Positions 25,532 through 37,366 of a stretch of 64,000 nt of DNA are shown piece after piece; positions within the stretch are counted from its first letter, which is position 1, and each line of letters starts with the position of its first letter. The notes beneath the pieces were generated by a model. The model was not told the origin of the DNA. It saw only the letters and a program-made list of their open reading frames with translations, and searched no databases. The stretch comes from Azolla caroliniana (taxonomy: Eukaryota > Polypodiophyta): contig JBHGNT010000001.1 of assembly GCA_043228905.1 (NCBI GenBank), forward strand, positions 12,214,001 to 12,278,000, read 5' to 3'. A program made the position numbers and the translations under genes.

Positions 25532-26480
25532 TTTTTGAACCTTTGATGGATCCATAGAGATGCCATTTGAAGAGACTATGTACCCCAAAAATTCCACTTG
25601 ACATTGGTCAAAACTACACTTCTTCAATTTTGCATAGAGACCATACTCTCGCAACCGCTGCAAATCTTGGTGAACATGCATCTCATGCTCCTCTTGAGTT
25701 TTTGAGTAGATCAAGATATAATCCAGGTAAACTCTGATGAAGATATTGAGGAAGTCCCAAGAAATGTCATTCACTATATGTTGGAAAACTGTTGGTGCAT
25801 TCGTGAGACCAAATGGCATCATTATATACTCAAAATGGCCAGAGTGAGTGCAGAAAGCAATCTTCCATTCATCCCTAGGACGAATTCGAACAAGCTTGTA
25901 GGCACCTTGAACATCTAACATCGTGAAATATTTTGCTCCATTGAGGTGTTCCAGAAGGCTTGAGCTCAATGGTAGAGCATATCGGTTTTGAATAGCCACT
26001 TTATTCAAGACCCAATAATCCACGACCATACGTAACTGATGTATAGAGATTGTTGAAATCGTGTGCGATCCCAGATCCTTTGTTGGAGTTTTAAGAGACT
26101 CGGACTGTACCGTGACCTTTTCAATAGTTTCTTTTCTCCAATCAATAGTTGGGTTATGTAGCTCAAAACAAGGAAGACCAAGAACTGGGGAGTGCTTTGG
26201 ACTACTAATGATGTTGAATGAGATGACACTAGCCAAATTACTTAGGAGTACACGAATTGGTTCAAACTCTTCGACTATATCACTTTATGCTATAGGGTGG
26301 CCATCGATGACTCCTACAACTATTGGGTTCGGGGGCTTATTCAAGAGGATGTTTTGTGTCAATGCAAACTCACGATCCATGAAACAAGAATTGGCTCCAG
26401 AATCTAGGAGGGTAGAGGTTAGGACTCGATGACCTGTAGATGTGCTAAGCTCGACTTGTGCAGAAAAACTCTACTAACTT
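25508..26480 (-). pseudogene. Protease and reverse transcriptase of gypsy element D
   Basis: Protease has TLLDSGANSCFMD (about 26400) with the DSG triad intact, and GLPCFELHNPTIDW downstream. An internal deletion then removes the RT N-terminus (about 100 residues). RT continues with RMVVDYWVLNK, FTMLDVQGAYKLVRI (catalytic Asp kept), FGLTNAPTVFQ and the YxDD box read as YLDY, so the second catalytic Asp is lost. The thumb follows with KKCSFDQCQVEFLGYIVS. A frame break separates protease and RT. Confidence 0.88.
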
Positions 26481-26634
26481 GATTTGATGAAATAGAACCA
26501 TGACTAGGTATTGACTCTACATATCTAGGATGGTCCAACCAAATGGCTCCTATTTTGGCTGAACTTATTCGTTTAACATATCCTCTAATTGGTTCAAGAC
26601 ATCAAATCTATTCTCATGGCATGGGCTGGCTTAC

Positions 26635-27513
26635 TTAAGTTATTAGAAGTGATAATCGAACTCGAGGTAGGGTTATCATGTGCACTTGGTATACTTGACG
26701 TCGGGGTTTATGTGGACAATTCATGACTATATGTCTTGGACCACCACAATATAGGCATAGGCGGTGCACTCGACGTCGTTGTTTCTGAACATCTGAATCT
26801 AAGGTCCCTTGACGTTGTGTTGACTCTATTTCCATCGGAGTGGGGTCATCCCTCGTAATGGGTTTGGGAACTTGTGGCGGTGTTGTGACTACTAGAGTGT
26901 ACGTCTGTTCCGGTTGGCGGCGTAACATTTGTTGGCGTTCAGAACGTCACTCAAATAGGCGATTATCACATCACACAACTCAACTACTTGCCTTTGTAAG
27001 AGACTTCGGATCTTCGTGGAAAGTAAGAAGAAGATCTTTAACATCGTTACGCAAACCCTGACGGAATTGATCCATTAAGGCTGCCTCATCCCAAGGGATG
27101 TCGCATGCCAAGAGATGGAAATATGCTGCGTAAACCGAAGCGGGACAATCTCCTTGTCGGAGTCTTCAAATCTTATTTATTGCTCTAGTGCTATTGGTGT
27201 CTCCAAAATTAACTTGAAAATACTTAACGAACACCTTGAAATCCTCCAACAACGGTGATTTCTTCTCGAGAAGTGGTGTAAACCATGCTAATGTTGTACC
27301 ACTTAGCAAGGTTCCTACTAATCCCACACGAGCAACATCAGTTGGGTACCGATTGGGATGTAACTGAATCACCAAACGGACTTGATTCAGGAAACCTCGA
27401 AATAGAGATATTGTACCATCAAACTTGGTAGTGAGGCTAATCTTTGGTTCCCTTGGGGAGTTTTGAACCCCCGCCGCTTGTTCTCGTAATGTTAATATAG
27501 TAGCCTCGAATTG
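26635..27513 (-). pseudogene. Gag of gypsy element D, 5' truncated
   Basis: From about 27513 the frame reads FEATILTLREQA then SPREPKISLTTKFDG, closely matching the Gag of element G (55690-55830). It continues FRGFLNQVRL, LLSGTTLAWFTPLLE and an MDQFRQGLRNDVKD segment. A knuckle CLYCGGPRHIVMNC sits near 26740-26700. The N-terminal coiled-coil portion seen in G is replaced upstream by unrelated sequence. Frame breaks occur near 27165 and 26950. Confidence 0.85.
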
Positions 27514-28259
27514 TGAAGGGGTGATGATATCATTAAAACTCCAAGCTTCAAAGCATGTACTCTTGTCGACCCTCAAGAAAATGCTTCCAAGTCCACACCA
27601 TCAACACTCATAAAACAAAAAAGAAAATGAGTCTACTCTCCCATCGTGAAGTATGCTTCAGCCCTCAACAACCTCATGACTCAGCCTTATCAAACAAAGA
27701 ATCTGTTTTGTTTTCATCATCCAACATCTAGCCGATTACCACCAAAGTTCACATCAACCACCTCTCGTCGTAGACCACCAAAGCCTTGTACATACAAAAA
27801 ACATAATGACACTCTCTCTGGATCCCCTCATGAAATTATGCTTCTTCCCCCGACACCGTCGTCACTCATCCTTGTTAGAAATAGACAATGTGCTTCGTTT
27901 TTCAAGTTCTCTTTGTGGGGATAAGGACGTTTCTAAATATTTTTCTTCAATCTTCTGAGATTACCACTCATTAGGATTGTTCATGAGGTCTTGTAAAGCT
28001 TTGAATGCAAATTAAACTATATGTTTCAAACCCAACATTCATTGATTAATCATCCATGAGAGGATTGCATTCTGCTCATGTATATGTTATGTGCACCACA
28101 TTGTTGTGATAGGAAGGAAATGAGTTAAATTACAAATATTAAAAAGGTTAATGATAATGTAAAGTGTGGTGTGAAGGACAAGTAATGTGTTGTATTTGAA
28201 AGCAATAAAAAAATCTTAGCTCAATTGCTAAGAACTTGTAATATGAGTGAGTAGGGAAA
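27514..28259. other. Unassigned stretch between elements D and E
   Basis: No domain, LTR border or RNA gene was recognised. It is AT-rich toward the right. Confidence 0.4.
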
Positions 28260-28360
28260 TGTTGAGAATCAAGCTCAACATAGTGCAACGTGTGAACACA
28301 CACCTTTTGAGAATCCATGATTACTCAAAGGTCAAGAGTCACACCACTATTCTCTACACA

Positions 28361-28403
28361 TTAACTATGTGTCATAGAATCATATTCTATGACACATAAC
28401 TAA
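28361..28403. other. Long hairpin (20-bp stem, 3-nt loop)
   Basis: Arms 28361-28380 and 28384-28403 are inverted repeats matching at 18 of 20 positions, centred on GTGTCATAGAAT, with a CAT loop. No poly-T tract follows, so it is not a typical terminator. Confidence 0.85.
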
Positions 28404-28657
28404 TGAATTACATATTCCCCATGACTATGAGTCTTCACATTCCCCAAGAGAAGAGAGTGGTTATTGTAAGTTAATGAAGAGAGAGGGTGACTCTATATAA
28501 AGCACCTTCCTCATACTTCATACTAAGTCGGTTGTGACTCCTTGTAATGCTACAATTTTGTATCTCCATTCTACTTGTGAAATATACACTTTCTTCTTGA
28601 GTATTTTATTTCTCTTGCTTATCTATCTTGTGTTCTCTTCTCTCGTCAATTTTGTTT

Positions 28658-28762
<105 letters not shown>

Positions 28763-29040
28763 ACGCACATATCTATTCCGGTGCACAAGAATCACCATCG
28801 ATTCTTTACATGAAAAATAGAGCGTGTAATTGAGGAAGAAAAAGCATGGTATGTGTTGAAATAAAAACGCACATACTTTTTTATTAGGGAAGAAAGCCTC
28901 TTTCATCCTGTAAAATGGGTGAAGAGAAAATTGATAAGGGGAGGAGAAAGAGAAAGACGCAGAAGCTCTTGTAGATAGAGAAGCGAAGAAGCTAGGGTTG
29001 CGAATCAAGATTGAGAAGCGAGGAAGCTAGGGTAACTAAT

Positions 29041-29380
29041 CTTCGACTTTGGATTACATTCGACTCTAACTAGTCTTCGACTCTAGGTTACATTCAACTT
29101 TGACTAATCTTCGACTGTAACTTGCCTTCAACCGTGCACAACCTTCAACTCTAACCTACCTTCGGTTCTGCAGAGCCTTTGACTCTGATCTACCTTTGAC
29201 TTTGACTTACCTTTGACTTAGTAGAGCGTTCCACTCTGCAAAGCCTTCGAGTTTAACAATATTTCAATTCCTAATAGCATTCTACAACAACAATCATTCG
29301 ACTCTGACGAGCCTTTGCATCTAACGATATTTTGACTCCTAGGAGCTTTCAACTTTGACAAACATTTGACTCTAATGAGC
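29041..29380. repeat. 17-bp degenerate minisatellite, 20 units without indels
   Basis: Twenty successive 17-bp units follow the pattern (c/a)TT(c/t)(g/a)ACTcTnacnnnc, and the first base of each unit keeps exact register from 29041 to 29380. A 21st partial unit (CTTCGAATCATCC) follows. Units diverge strongly in sequence, with the TTCGACTCT core best kept, yet no insertion or deletion breaks the period. Just upstream, a GAGAAGCGA-GAAGCTAGGGT word is repeated twice (28979-29033). Confidence 0.9.
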
Positions 29381-29393
29381 CTTCGAATCATCC

Positions 29394-29670
29394 ATCCTCT
29401 CTAGTTCATGTCCTTGGTGGTCCCACTCAAGTAACATAGGTATGCCGTAACTTCGTGACAATGTCCCAACAAGTTTTTATGCCTTTTTGCATGTAGAGAA
29501 TGTTATTGTTGAAGTTAAAGATGTATACGACACAATGCAAGAGGTATAATGTTTAGGGTTTGGCTAATTAGCACTTAACCTTTATCACTCTTTAGCTCAA
29601 GTGAAAGATTGGGAGGGAAGAGTTAGAGCTCTTATACAACTATGTGAAAGGAGAAAACTCAAGAAGGAAG
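29394..29670. other. No feature recognised
   Basis: This is AT-rich sequence between the minisatellite and the LTR of copia element E, with no coding or repeat signal I can support. Confidence 0.4.
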
Positions 29671-29976
29671 TGAAGGGCAGATATGCGCGGAACGTAATTG
29701 TGTGCGTGTGTGTCTGAGGACCTTTCGTATGTGTTCAACAAACTACATAGAATGGAGGCAAGAAGAAATAACAGAAGATAGATACGGTTTAACCTTTAAT
29801 GGAAGCTCTGTTACTGCATTTGTTCTATCTCTCTCACTCTCTAAGACTCGATTTACAAGATGATCAAGAGGTTATTCTTTACAACGTTAGGTTATTGCTT
29901 ATATACTAAGCCCTAACTCTTTGGATGAGTTCACACTAGGATACAAATCGGAAGGAGTCGGCCTTTTATGCCAACA
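29671..29976 (-). repeat. 3' LTR of copia element E
   Basis: On the minus strand it begins TGTTGGC and ends CCCTTCA. It follows the purine-rich tract that reads AACTCCCCC on the plus strand (29977-29986). A reverse-strand TATATAA lies near 29912. About 95 bp match the truncated copy at 34509-34604. Confidence 0.88.
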
Positions 29977-30191
29977 AACTCCCCCATAAAAGGACTACTC
30001 TTTTCTGCAAGTACAAGTGTTTGGGGTTATCTTCCTCGTAAACCTAGATTGCAAAATTAATCTAAATTTATATTTACAAGTTAGTCGGCATGTGGTTGAG
30101 TCGGTAGAGACGTGTTCAATGTTTAGCCTGGTTCGGCTAGTCAGTCAGATTGACTTGTCTGAGTCGATTAGTTTGACTTACCTTATGCTTC

Positions 30192-32092
30192 TCATTTGAC
30201 CTTCTTTTGCTTGATCGCTTGTCGCAGCCCCATCTTTGTCCTTAGTGCTCTAAAGAGTTGATCTAGGAGTGGCTTCGTCAGACAATTGGCAATGTTCACC
30301 TCGGTGTTGATCTTCCGGACTTCAAGCTTCTTCTCAGTTATGAGCTCTCGGATGTGATGATACCGCACCTCAATATGCTTTGTCTTTGCGTGATAGACAA
30401 GATTGTTTATGAGGTGTATAACGCTCTCTGAGTCGCAATAGATGGTTGGCATTGGTCGGTTGATTCGGCTGGAGATGAGAAGTCGACAGACAGTCGGTGC
30501 AACAACATCGCTTCCTTCGCTGCCTCCAATGCTGCTATGTACTAGGCCTTTGTGTTCGACAAGGTCATGCACTCTTGAAGCTTCAACCTCCATGATATAG
30601 CACCACCACCATAGGTGAAAATATAGCCTGATGTTGACTTCCGATTGTTCGTATTACCGGCATAGTTGGAGTCACTGCAGCCTTCGACTTCGGTTGAGGT
30701 TGTCAAACCGAAAGCCAGATGTGCATCCATGGTTCCTTTTAGATCCCTAAGGATGTGCTTGACGGCCTCCCAATGCTTCTGTCCTGGGTTTGACATGTAC
30801 CGGCTGACCACCCCGACGACATAGGCTAGGTCAGGTCGAGTCACCACAATTGCATACATGATACTTCCTACGGCTGATGCGTAGGGCACCTTTCCATTAA
30901 GCTCTCTCTCCTTGTCCGTTGAAAGAGAGTCTCTGTCCGATAGTCGGATCGACGTCGGAAGTGGTGTTGGTGCTGGCTTCGCATTCTCCATGTTGAAGCA
31001 CTTCAGCACCTTCCGGATATAGTTGGACTGGGAGAGTCGGAGAGTCATGGTCATCTGATTTCGCTCGATCTTCATGCCCAGTATATGACGGGCTTGTCCG
31101 AGTTCCTTCATCGCAAACTTGTCATGAAGGCTCTACTTCAGCTGTTTGATCTCTTCTTGATTGCTTCCTGTAATCAACATGTCGTTGACATATAGGATCA
31201 GATAAATCCTAGACTCGTCAGTCAGTTGCTGAATGTACATACATGGGTCGGAGTTTGATCGCCGGTATCCAAGCTGCCTGATGTAGGAGTCGAACTTCTG
31301 GTACCACATCCTCGGCACTTGTTTCAAGCCATAGAGACTTTTCTTCAGGCGGCATACGAGGTGACTTTCCTCCCCCGTTGCCGTGAAGCCTGCCGATTGA
31401 AACATATAAATGTCTTCTTCTAGGTCTCCGTGTAGGAATGCCATCTTTACATCTAGCTGCTCTAGCTCTAGGTCTTCTGTCGCCACAACTCTTAGTAGGA
31501 GTTTGAGGATGGTCCCCTTGACTATTGGTGAGAATATCTTGTTGTAGTCGACCCCGTGTTCTTGTTTGAAACCTTTCGCGACAAGCCGAGCTTTGTACTT
31601 GGGTTTCTCTGAGTTAGATACATATTTATATCGGAAAACCCATTTACAGGGTAGCGGCTTTCTTCCATCAGGTAGTTCGATCAACTCCCATTTTTGATTC
31701 CGATGAATCGAGTCCATTTCGGATTTCATGGCTTGTAGCCATGTATCGGCGTTCAGTGTGGCTATAGCTTCTTCGTAAGTACTTGGTTTGCCTGCATCCA
31801 TGTAGTTGATGTAGTCGAGGCCCGGTTGATAAAATTCTGTAGGCCTTCTGACTCGTCCGGATCTCTTGAGTGCCGATATTGGTGCTTCAAACTCTTCGGT
31901 CGGCTCGACCGACCGATCGTTATTACTTGAACCGTCTTCAGGAGTTCTATTAGGTGAATCGCCCCCGTGTTGTGATTTCGGTGGTGTCATGTTTTCCTTT
32001 CCTGTGAACTTTGTCGACTTGGGTCTGTTTCCAAATCGCATCTTGTTGACTTTGCCTTGTTTAACTCTTGTCGAATAAGCTTTGTCTTTCAT
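30192..32092 (-). pseudogene. Reverse transcriptase and RNase H of copia element E
   Basis: From 32092: a linker ending RRPTEFYQPG, YEEAIATLNADTWLQAMKSEM, KWVFRYKY, YKARLVAKGFKQ, FLHGDLEEDIYM, LKQVPRMWYQKF and the catalytic box LYVNDM (YVDD with the first Asp changed). A TAG near 31130 interrupts, then MKELGQARHILGMKI, VGSIMYAIVVTRPDLAY and RNase H with CSDSNYAGN, STSGYIFTYGGG, YCDSESVIHL and KHIEVRYHHIRE to 30192. A frameshift near 30560 splits RNase H. It is inactive as it stands. Confidence 0.9.
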
Positions 32093-32214
32093 GGCTTTGT
32101 CTTCGAGTTCGACTAGTGGACCTCCTACTGATTCAGAGTCGGTAGGTATGTTGTCGACTTGGTCGAGTTTGACTGTTTGTCGAATCTCCGATTCGGCTTG
32201 GTGGGAAGGTCCTT

Positions 32215-33260
32215 CTATGACATCATTGCTATTTTCTGTTGGTTCCGTTGAGAGAAGATAGAGTCTTCATTGAAGACTACATCACTGCTTTGGATCAATT
32301 TTTGGTTCTCCAGGTCCCATAGCCTATAACCGAAGTCCCCATCGGTTCCATAATCGAGAAATATGCACTTCATCACATGGGGTACCAACTTGTTCATTTT
32401 CTCCCTAAGGATAAATGTGTAGGCTTTGCATCCGAATATACGGAGCCTATTGTAGGTTGGTTGTGTGCTTGACCATAGTGCCTGTGGCACTTCAAACCTG
32501 ATTGCTTTCGATGGAGATAGATTTACTTGGTATACTGCCGTCTGCAATTCCTCGGACAAGAACTCCAACTTCAGTTTGGGTTGCTGCAACATTGCCGTCA
32601 CCCTCTCTTGGATCGTTCAGTTGATCTGTTCAGCCACCCCATTGTCAGATCCCTTTGTCAGACAGGTACTGTTTGAAGGCTCTGGAGGTGTACTCACCTC
32701 TGTTGTCGGATCGGAGTGTCTTCACCTTGTATCCCGACCAGTTCTCCATTTAGGATATCCACAGAGTGAAGATCTTGAGCGCTTTGTCTTTGGACCTGAT
32801 GGAGTAGGCCCAAACCATCCGTGTATAGTCATCTACAAAAGTGATTAAGTATCGGAAGCCTCTTAGTGATCGCTCTGGCATGGGCCCACATATATTTGTG
32901 TACACAAGCTCTAGGGGCTGTTGTACTGTCTCGTAGTGGAGAGAGTGCGGACTTCGGGTCTGTTTCCCATATTGACAATGCTCGCAGAAGTCTGTCTTTG
33001 CTTGAATTTTTGGGATGTAGCCTACTGCCATCAGCCGATCGAGTCCAGCTTGAGACATATGGCTGAGTCGGCCATGCCATAGGTTTGGGTCGGTCTTTTT
33101 GGCTACGTTCATGACTCCTTCTAGATTGATCTCCTTAAGTGGGTACAAGTTATTGTCCTTGTGTCCACTTCTGATTTTGAGATTTCCTCGGCTGATCATC
33201 CATGTTGACTCACTGAGAGTCGTTCGGTACCCGTCTTCGGCTAACATACCGATGGAGGCC
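32215..33260 (-). pseudogene. Integrase of copia element E
   Basis: The N-terminal zinc finger reads LWHGRLSHMSQAGLDRL then CEHCQYGKQ. The core begins VYTNICGPMPERS (first catalytic D changed to N in TD-type motif), FVDDYTRMVW, and the middle part is shifted. The C-terminal part (32601-32215) has VYQVNLSPSKAI, RLRIFGCKAY and CIFLDYG then SSDVVFNEDSIF. At least two frameshifts are present around 32640-32750. Confidence 0.85.
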
Positions 33261-33317
33261 AGACTCCTTTTCAGATCAGGTATGTTGGTGCAGGGTGATC
33301 ATGCTTCCATTTGGCAA

Positions 33318-34410
33318 TCAGATGGGGACCTCTCCGGTCCTTGCGATTCTGCACTCCTTCCTGTTGCCTAGTCGGACAGTGCCACTAGTGTCGGCCGAAT
33401 AGTTTGAAAACCATTCGATGTTGGGGGTCACATGGAATGTGACACCGGAATCCAGTAGCTGCATGTGTGCCTCCTGTGCACTATAGAGGACTTCTCCGAT
33501 CATTGAATCCTCTAAGGAGAGAATTTCTCCTGATAAGGTGTCGACAACGTTGATTTGGCTGTTGACTGGAGAGTGGTCCGAGTCGGGTCATCCTCGATTC
33601 TGCTCAGATCTCCGACCACTCTCTTTCCTCTTGATCAACCACATTGTGGCCAACTTTTCTGCAATGTGTGCAAAATTCGCATGATTGACCCGTTTCCGAC
33701 TTTGACCGTTGTCGGTCTCCCCTCATTTTCGATCGACTATGGTGTCGACTGACTCTATCAGCTTGTTCTCTTGATCGACTCAATCAGTCGAGCAACTCGG
33801 TCGAGTGGTGGGCTTCTACCGACTCGTCGATGGTGAGTCTCATCGATTTTCGCCGAATGTCCTCGGTGAGGACTTGGCCAATCGTCTCATCCAGATTTAG
33901 GATTGGTCAGCTATTGGCGTATGTCGTGCAGAATACCTCCCAACTCGTCGGCAAGCTCGATAGGAGGGCATGGGTTTTCACTTCTTCTTCAATGTTGATC
34001 CCTTGTGAGGAGAGCTCTGACAACACCTGGCTGAAGGTATTGATGTGGGAGGTAGTCGGATCAGTCTCTCTCATCTTCATGTTGAATAGTTGTTTGATCA
34101 AAATCAGTTTTGATGATGAGGAATTTTTCTCGTACACGACTTGTAGCGTTTCCCACAATGAGAACGTTGTCGTCTCTTTTGCCATACTGAAGTAGAAGTT
34201 TCCAGCCATATGCATGCAGATGGTGGAGCGTGCGATTTTGTCTGTAGATCTCTACTCTTCGGCTATCATCGAGATAGGTTTTTCATTGTGTCGAATGGTC
34301 TCAACTTGTCTTCTAATGATCAACACGTCTTGTATCATCTCCTTCCATAGGGCAAAGTTTTTGCCATCGAATTTTCTGATTTCAACTCCTGTTCCAAATG
34401 TTAAAGCCAT
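33318..34410 (-). pseudogene. Gag and protease of copia element E
   Basis: Gag starts with ATG at 34410 (MALTFGTGVEIRKFDG, then FALWKEMIQ), with a TAG near 34250, and continues KETTTFSLWETLQVVYE and SSLPTSWEVF to about 33907. A decayed zinc knuckle (CTHCRKVGHNVVDQ) lies near 33650. Protease is marked by MQLLDSGVTFHVTP near 33450 with DSG kept. A stop ends the clean frame at 33318. Confidence 0.83.
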
Positions 34411-34489
34411 GTTCTTCTTTGAAAGTGGGATTTTACTGACGTGATCTTTCTCCTTTCAGCTTCTTTGCTACTCGTTGCCGCCAAACTGC

Positions 34490-34604
34490 AAGTCGCTCTA
34501 ATACTAGTTGAAGGGCATATATGCGTGGAAACGTGTGTGTGTGTGAGAGAGAGAGAGGACTTGTCGTATGTGTTCAACAAACTACAGAGAATGGAGGCAA
34601 GAAG
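34490..34604 (-). repeat. Truncated 5' LTR end and primer binding site of copia element E
   Basis: 34509-34604 repeats the TGAAGGGCATATATGCG to GAATGGAGGCAAGAAG segment of the 3' LTR. Inside it on the minus strand, TAGTATTAGAGC (34508-34497) is a one- or two-base variant of the initiator tRNA-Met primer site. A GT/GA microsatellite lies inside the LTR. Confidence 0.8.
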
Positions 34605-35123
34605 TGTGAGGAATAGCCTTGGGCACAACCGTGACTCAAATACTTTATGAAAGAACAAAACAGAAATGGAGGTTCATGCACTTACATACAAGAGACAACA
34701 CAAGATGTTTACGTGGAAAACCCTAATAGGGAAAAACCACGGGAGCCCACAAACCCCAACTATCCGCTATATGAGAAAAGGAGGTACAAGAGGAGACTTA
34801 GAGGCAACGACCTCAAGCTCTGTATCTTCGCCAACCGGTGGCTTCACTTCTCTCTCTCTCTCTATATATATATACTACTATGATACAACTAACAACGATA
34901 ACAACAACGACAACACTCACCACAACTCAAGTGATTGCCCTAAGTCATATTTATACTCATATGACTTTTGGGGCTATTTACAATTATGGCCTTGCTAGGC
35001 TCACCATGAAACATATTTACACATATATCCTTGGATCCGGTTTGTACCGGATCCATCCGGATCCACTCGATCTGGTTTTTGGGTCTCATCTGGATCCCAT
35101 CCGGAGGGACCGAATTCCCAACA
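34605..35123 (-). repeat. 3' LTR of copia element B
   Basis: Minus-strand ends are TGTTGGGAATTCGGTCC and CCTCACA. It contains a TATAAATATGACTTAGGGCA segment shared with the LTRs of A, J and the solo LTR. The purine tract AAGGGGGAGTT (plus-strand complement 35124-35134) precedes it. It interrupts the LTR of element E on its left. Confidence 0.88.
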
Positions 35124-36770
35124 AACTCCCCCTTCACTCCGGCATGGGATTTCTTGTTAGTCTAATTCGTCTTCCGCATGCGTCCAGCTTGTCGGTTGAA
35201 AGCAGCTTGGTCAACATATCCAATCCGTTATCCTTCGTGTGGATCTTCATCAGCACGAAGACTTGATCTTCTACCTTCTCCCGGAGCCAGTGACATCTTC
35301 TTTGGATGTGCTTGGTATGGGAATTGTAGGCCGCATTCTTTGTAAGGTGGATGACACTTTGACTATCGCAGTAGAGACGAAATTCCTTCTAGCGGATCCC
35401 AAGCTCTCCAATAAAGTCCTTGATCCACATTATTACTTGCCAACTTCCACAGTTGCCATGTACTCCGTTTCCGTTGTCGATAGTGCAACGGACTTCTGCA
35501 ACCTCGATTGCCACGATACGACTCCCCCTACATAAGTCATGACATATTCGAATTTAGACAAACTGGTATCTGCATCAACCGACATATCCAAATTTTTGAA
35601 TCCATCAAGTTGGGGTTTTCCTGAGCCGAATCGAAAGCACATACTCGAGGTACCTTTCAAATACTAGAGTATCCACTTCACCATGTTCTAGTGTTCTCTT
35701 CCCGGATTGCTCATGAATCGGCTAACTACTCCTACAACATAAGCAATATCCGGCTGGGTGCACACCATTGCATACATCAAGCTTCCGAAGACAGAGGCAT
35801 ATGATATCTTCATCATATCCGACTTCTCTACCTTTGTCCTCGGGCTCTGTTTTCCGGATAGCTTGCAATTCATCGGCAGTGTTGACCCAACTAGCTTTGC
35901 GTCTGCCATGTTGAACCCCTGAAGCACCTTTGTCACATACTTCTCTTGTGATAGCCATAATAGCTTCTTCAACTGGTCCCGGATGATGTGCATCCCCAAA
36001 ATTTGTCTTGCTGAATCCAAATCTTTCATTGAGAAGGTCCGATTCAGAGCCTTCTTTAGCATTCAGATCTTGATTCGGTCTTGTCCGACGATCATCATGT
36101 CATCCACATATAGGAGTATCAGGAAGTCGCCTCTGTCAAATTTCTTCACGAACACGCAATGGTCAGCTTGCGTCTGGTGGTACCCTTGGTCGGTCATGAA
36201 GGAGTCGAACTTCCGGTACCATTGCCGGAGGGCTTGCTTCAATCCATATAAGCTCTTCTTCAGCTGGCAGACCAGTTGCTCCTTCCCTTTCTTCTAAAAT
36301 CCTTCCGGTTCATGCTTGTAGATCTCTTCTTTGAGGTCGCCATGTAGGAATGCCGTCTTGATGTCCAATTGCTCTACCTCGAGGTTCATGCTTGCAACTA
36401 TGCTCAATACTGTCCGAATGGATGTCATCTTTACTATCGGGGCAAAGATCTGGTCGAAGTCCACTCCTTTCTTCTGCGAGAAGCCCTTAACCACGATCCG
36501 GGCCTTATACCTTGGTGGATTTCCTGCGTCTCCCGGTTTCAGCTTGTACACCCACTTGTTTCGGAGTACCCTCTTTTCTTTCGGCAACTCCGTCAGTTCG
36601 TATGTGTAGTTCTCATGCAGGGAATCCATCTCTTCTTGCATAACACTTAACCACTTGCGGCTGTGGGATGTCTTTCTTTGCTTCTTCGAAGCTTTCCGGC
36701 TCCCCCTCATCGGGCAGCAATATGTGCTCTGCATCTGGAAATCTCCCGGGGGCTCTTCTCTCCCTGAGAG
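35124..36770 (-). pseudogene. Reverse transcriptase and RNase H of copia element B
   Basis: 36734-36294 has WLSVMQEEMDSLHENYTYEL, NKWVYKLKPGD, KGVDFDQIFAPIVKM, VEQLDIKTAFLHGDLKEEIY. A shift near 36294 is followed by [15 protein letters not shown]-type and YVDDMM-type sequence across frames. 36062-35688 has RTFSMKDLDSARQILGMHII and SLMYAMVCTQPDIAYV. RNase H has FKNLDMSVDAD, FEYVMTYVGGV, ETEYMATVEV and a degraded C-terminus to about 35150. Three or more frame breaks are present. Confidence 0.87.
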
Positions 36771-37340
36771 TGTTGGGAATTCGGTCCCTCTAGATGGGAT
36801 ACGGAGGAGAATTGGAGGAGTCGGATCAGATGATCCGGATGAAGGAACCAGATCTGGAAGGGTTCCGGATGAGACCCAGAAACCAGATAGAGTGAATCCG
36901 GATGGATCCGGTGCAAACTGGATCCAAGGACCTATGTGTAAATATGTTTCATGGTGAGCCCATCGAGACTATATTTGTAAATGGCCCTAAAGTCATATAA
37001 GTATAAATATGACTTAGGGAAATTACTTTATTATACATGGTGTAGTAGTGGTTGTATCATTGTTGTACACAGAGTGTGAGAAAGCGAGCGAGCGAGTGAG
37101 AGAGATACATAACTAGTTTCTGTTGTAACCGCCGGCTGGCGAAGACATAGAGCTCAAGGTTGTTGCCTCTGAGTCTCACATTGTATTCCTCCCCTCATAG
37201 TGATAGTTGGAGTCTATGGGCTCTCGTTGTTTTCCCATTTAGGTTTTTCCACGTTAATGTCCTATGTCATCTCTGTCTTAGTCTGTTCTCTTTTATTCCT
37301 TGTTGAAGACTCGGTTGTGGCCGAGCGTTATTTCCGTGCA
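36771..37340 (+). repeat. 5' LTR of copia element A
   Basis: It begins TGTTGGGAATTCGG and ends TTCCGTGCA. It has a TATAAGTATAAATATGAC box near 37000 and a GAGCGAGCGAG run. GGGTATCAGAGCG follows (37346-37358) as the initiator-Met-type primer site. Confidence 0.9.
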
Positions 37341-37366
37341 GAGAGGGTATCAGAGCGAAAAAGAAA

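Larger units (their letters stand above)
18097..27513 (-). mobile_element. Ty3/gypsy chromodomain element (chromovirus) D, split by element I
   Basis: On the minus strand the domains run gag (27513), protease, RT, RNase H, integrase and chromodomain (18097), the gypsy order. Element I (19194-24258) interrupts the integrase with a 4-bp target duplication. No LTRs remain: the 5' end stops inside gag at about 27513 and the 3' end stops in the chromodomain against the J LTR. Its gag and integrase closely resemble those of element G, so D is an older relative of G. Confidence 0.9.
29671..34604 (-). mobile_element. Ty1/copia LTR retrotransposon E, nearly full length, decayed
   Basis: On the minus strand the order is partial 5' LTR (34604-34509), primer site, gag, protease, integrase, RT, RNase H, purine tract and 3' LTR (29976-29671). 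The domains are less broken than in J: RT-RNase H shows only one stop and one frameshift. The 5' LTR is cut at 34604 by the LTR of element B, so B arrived later. Its LTR (306 bp) is unrelated to that of J, A and B, so it is a separate copia family. Confidence 0.92.
34605..36770 (-). mobile_element. Ty1/copia element B, 3' half (RT-RNase H and 3' LTR)
   Basis: The minus strand from 36770 carries the end of the integrase-RT linker (LRERE-type RYPLRER box), RT, RNase H, purine tract and 3' LTR. It is truncated at 36770 exactly where the 5' LTR of element A starts in the opposite direction, so A inserted into B. A minus-strand fragment of the same family at 61931-62674 probably represents the 5' part of B. 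Confidence 0.87.

Noticed and set aside
25101-25604. 167-codon minus-strand frame with three 43-residue repeats rich in Cys
   Set aside because: It is a shifted frame of the triplicated RT-RNase H connection, whose correct frame reads [12 protein letters not shown].
29041-29380. CRISPR-like regular spacing
   Set aside because: There is no constant repeat alternating with unique spacers; the whole array is one degenerate 17-bp unit in a plant context.
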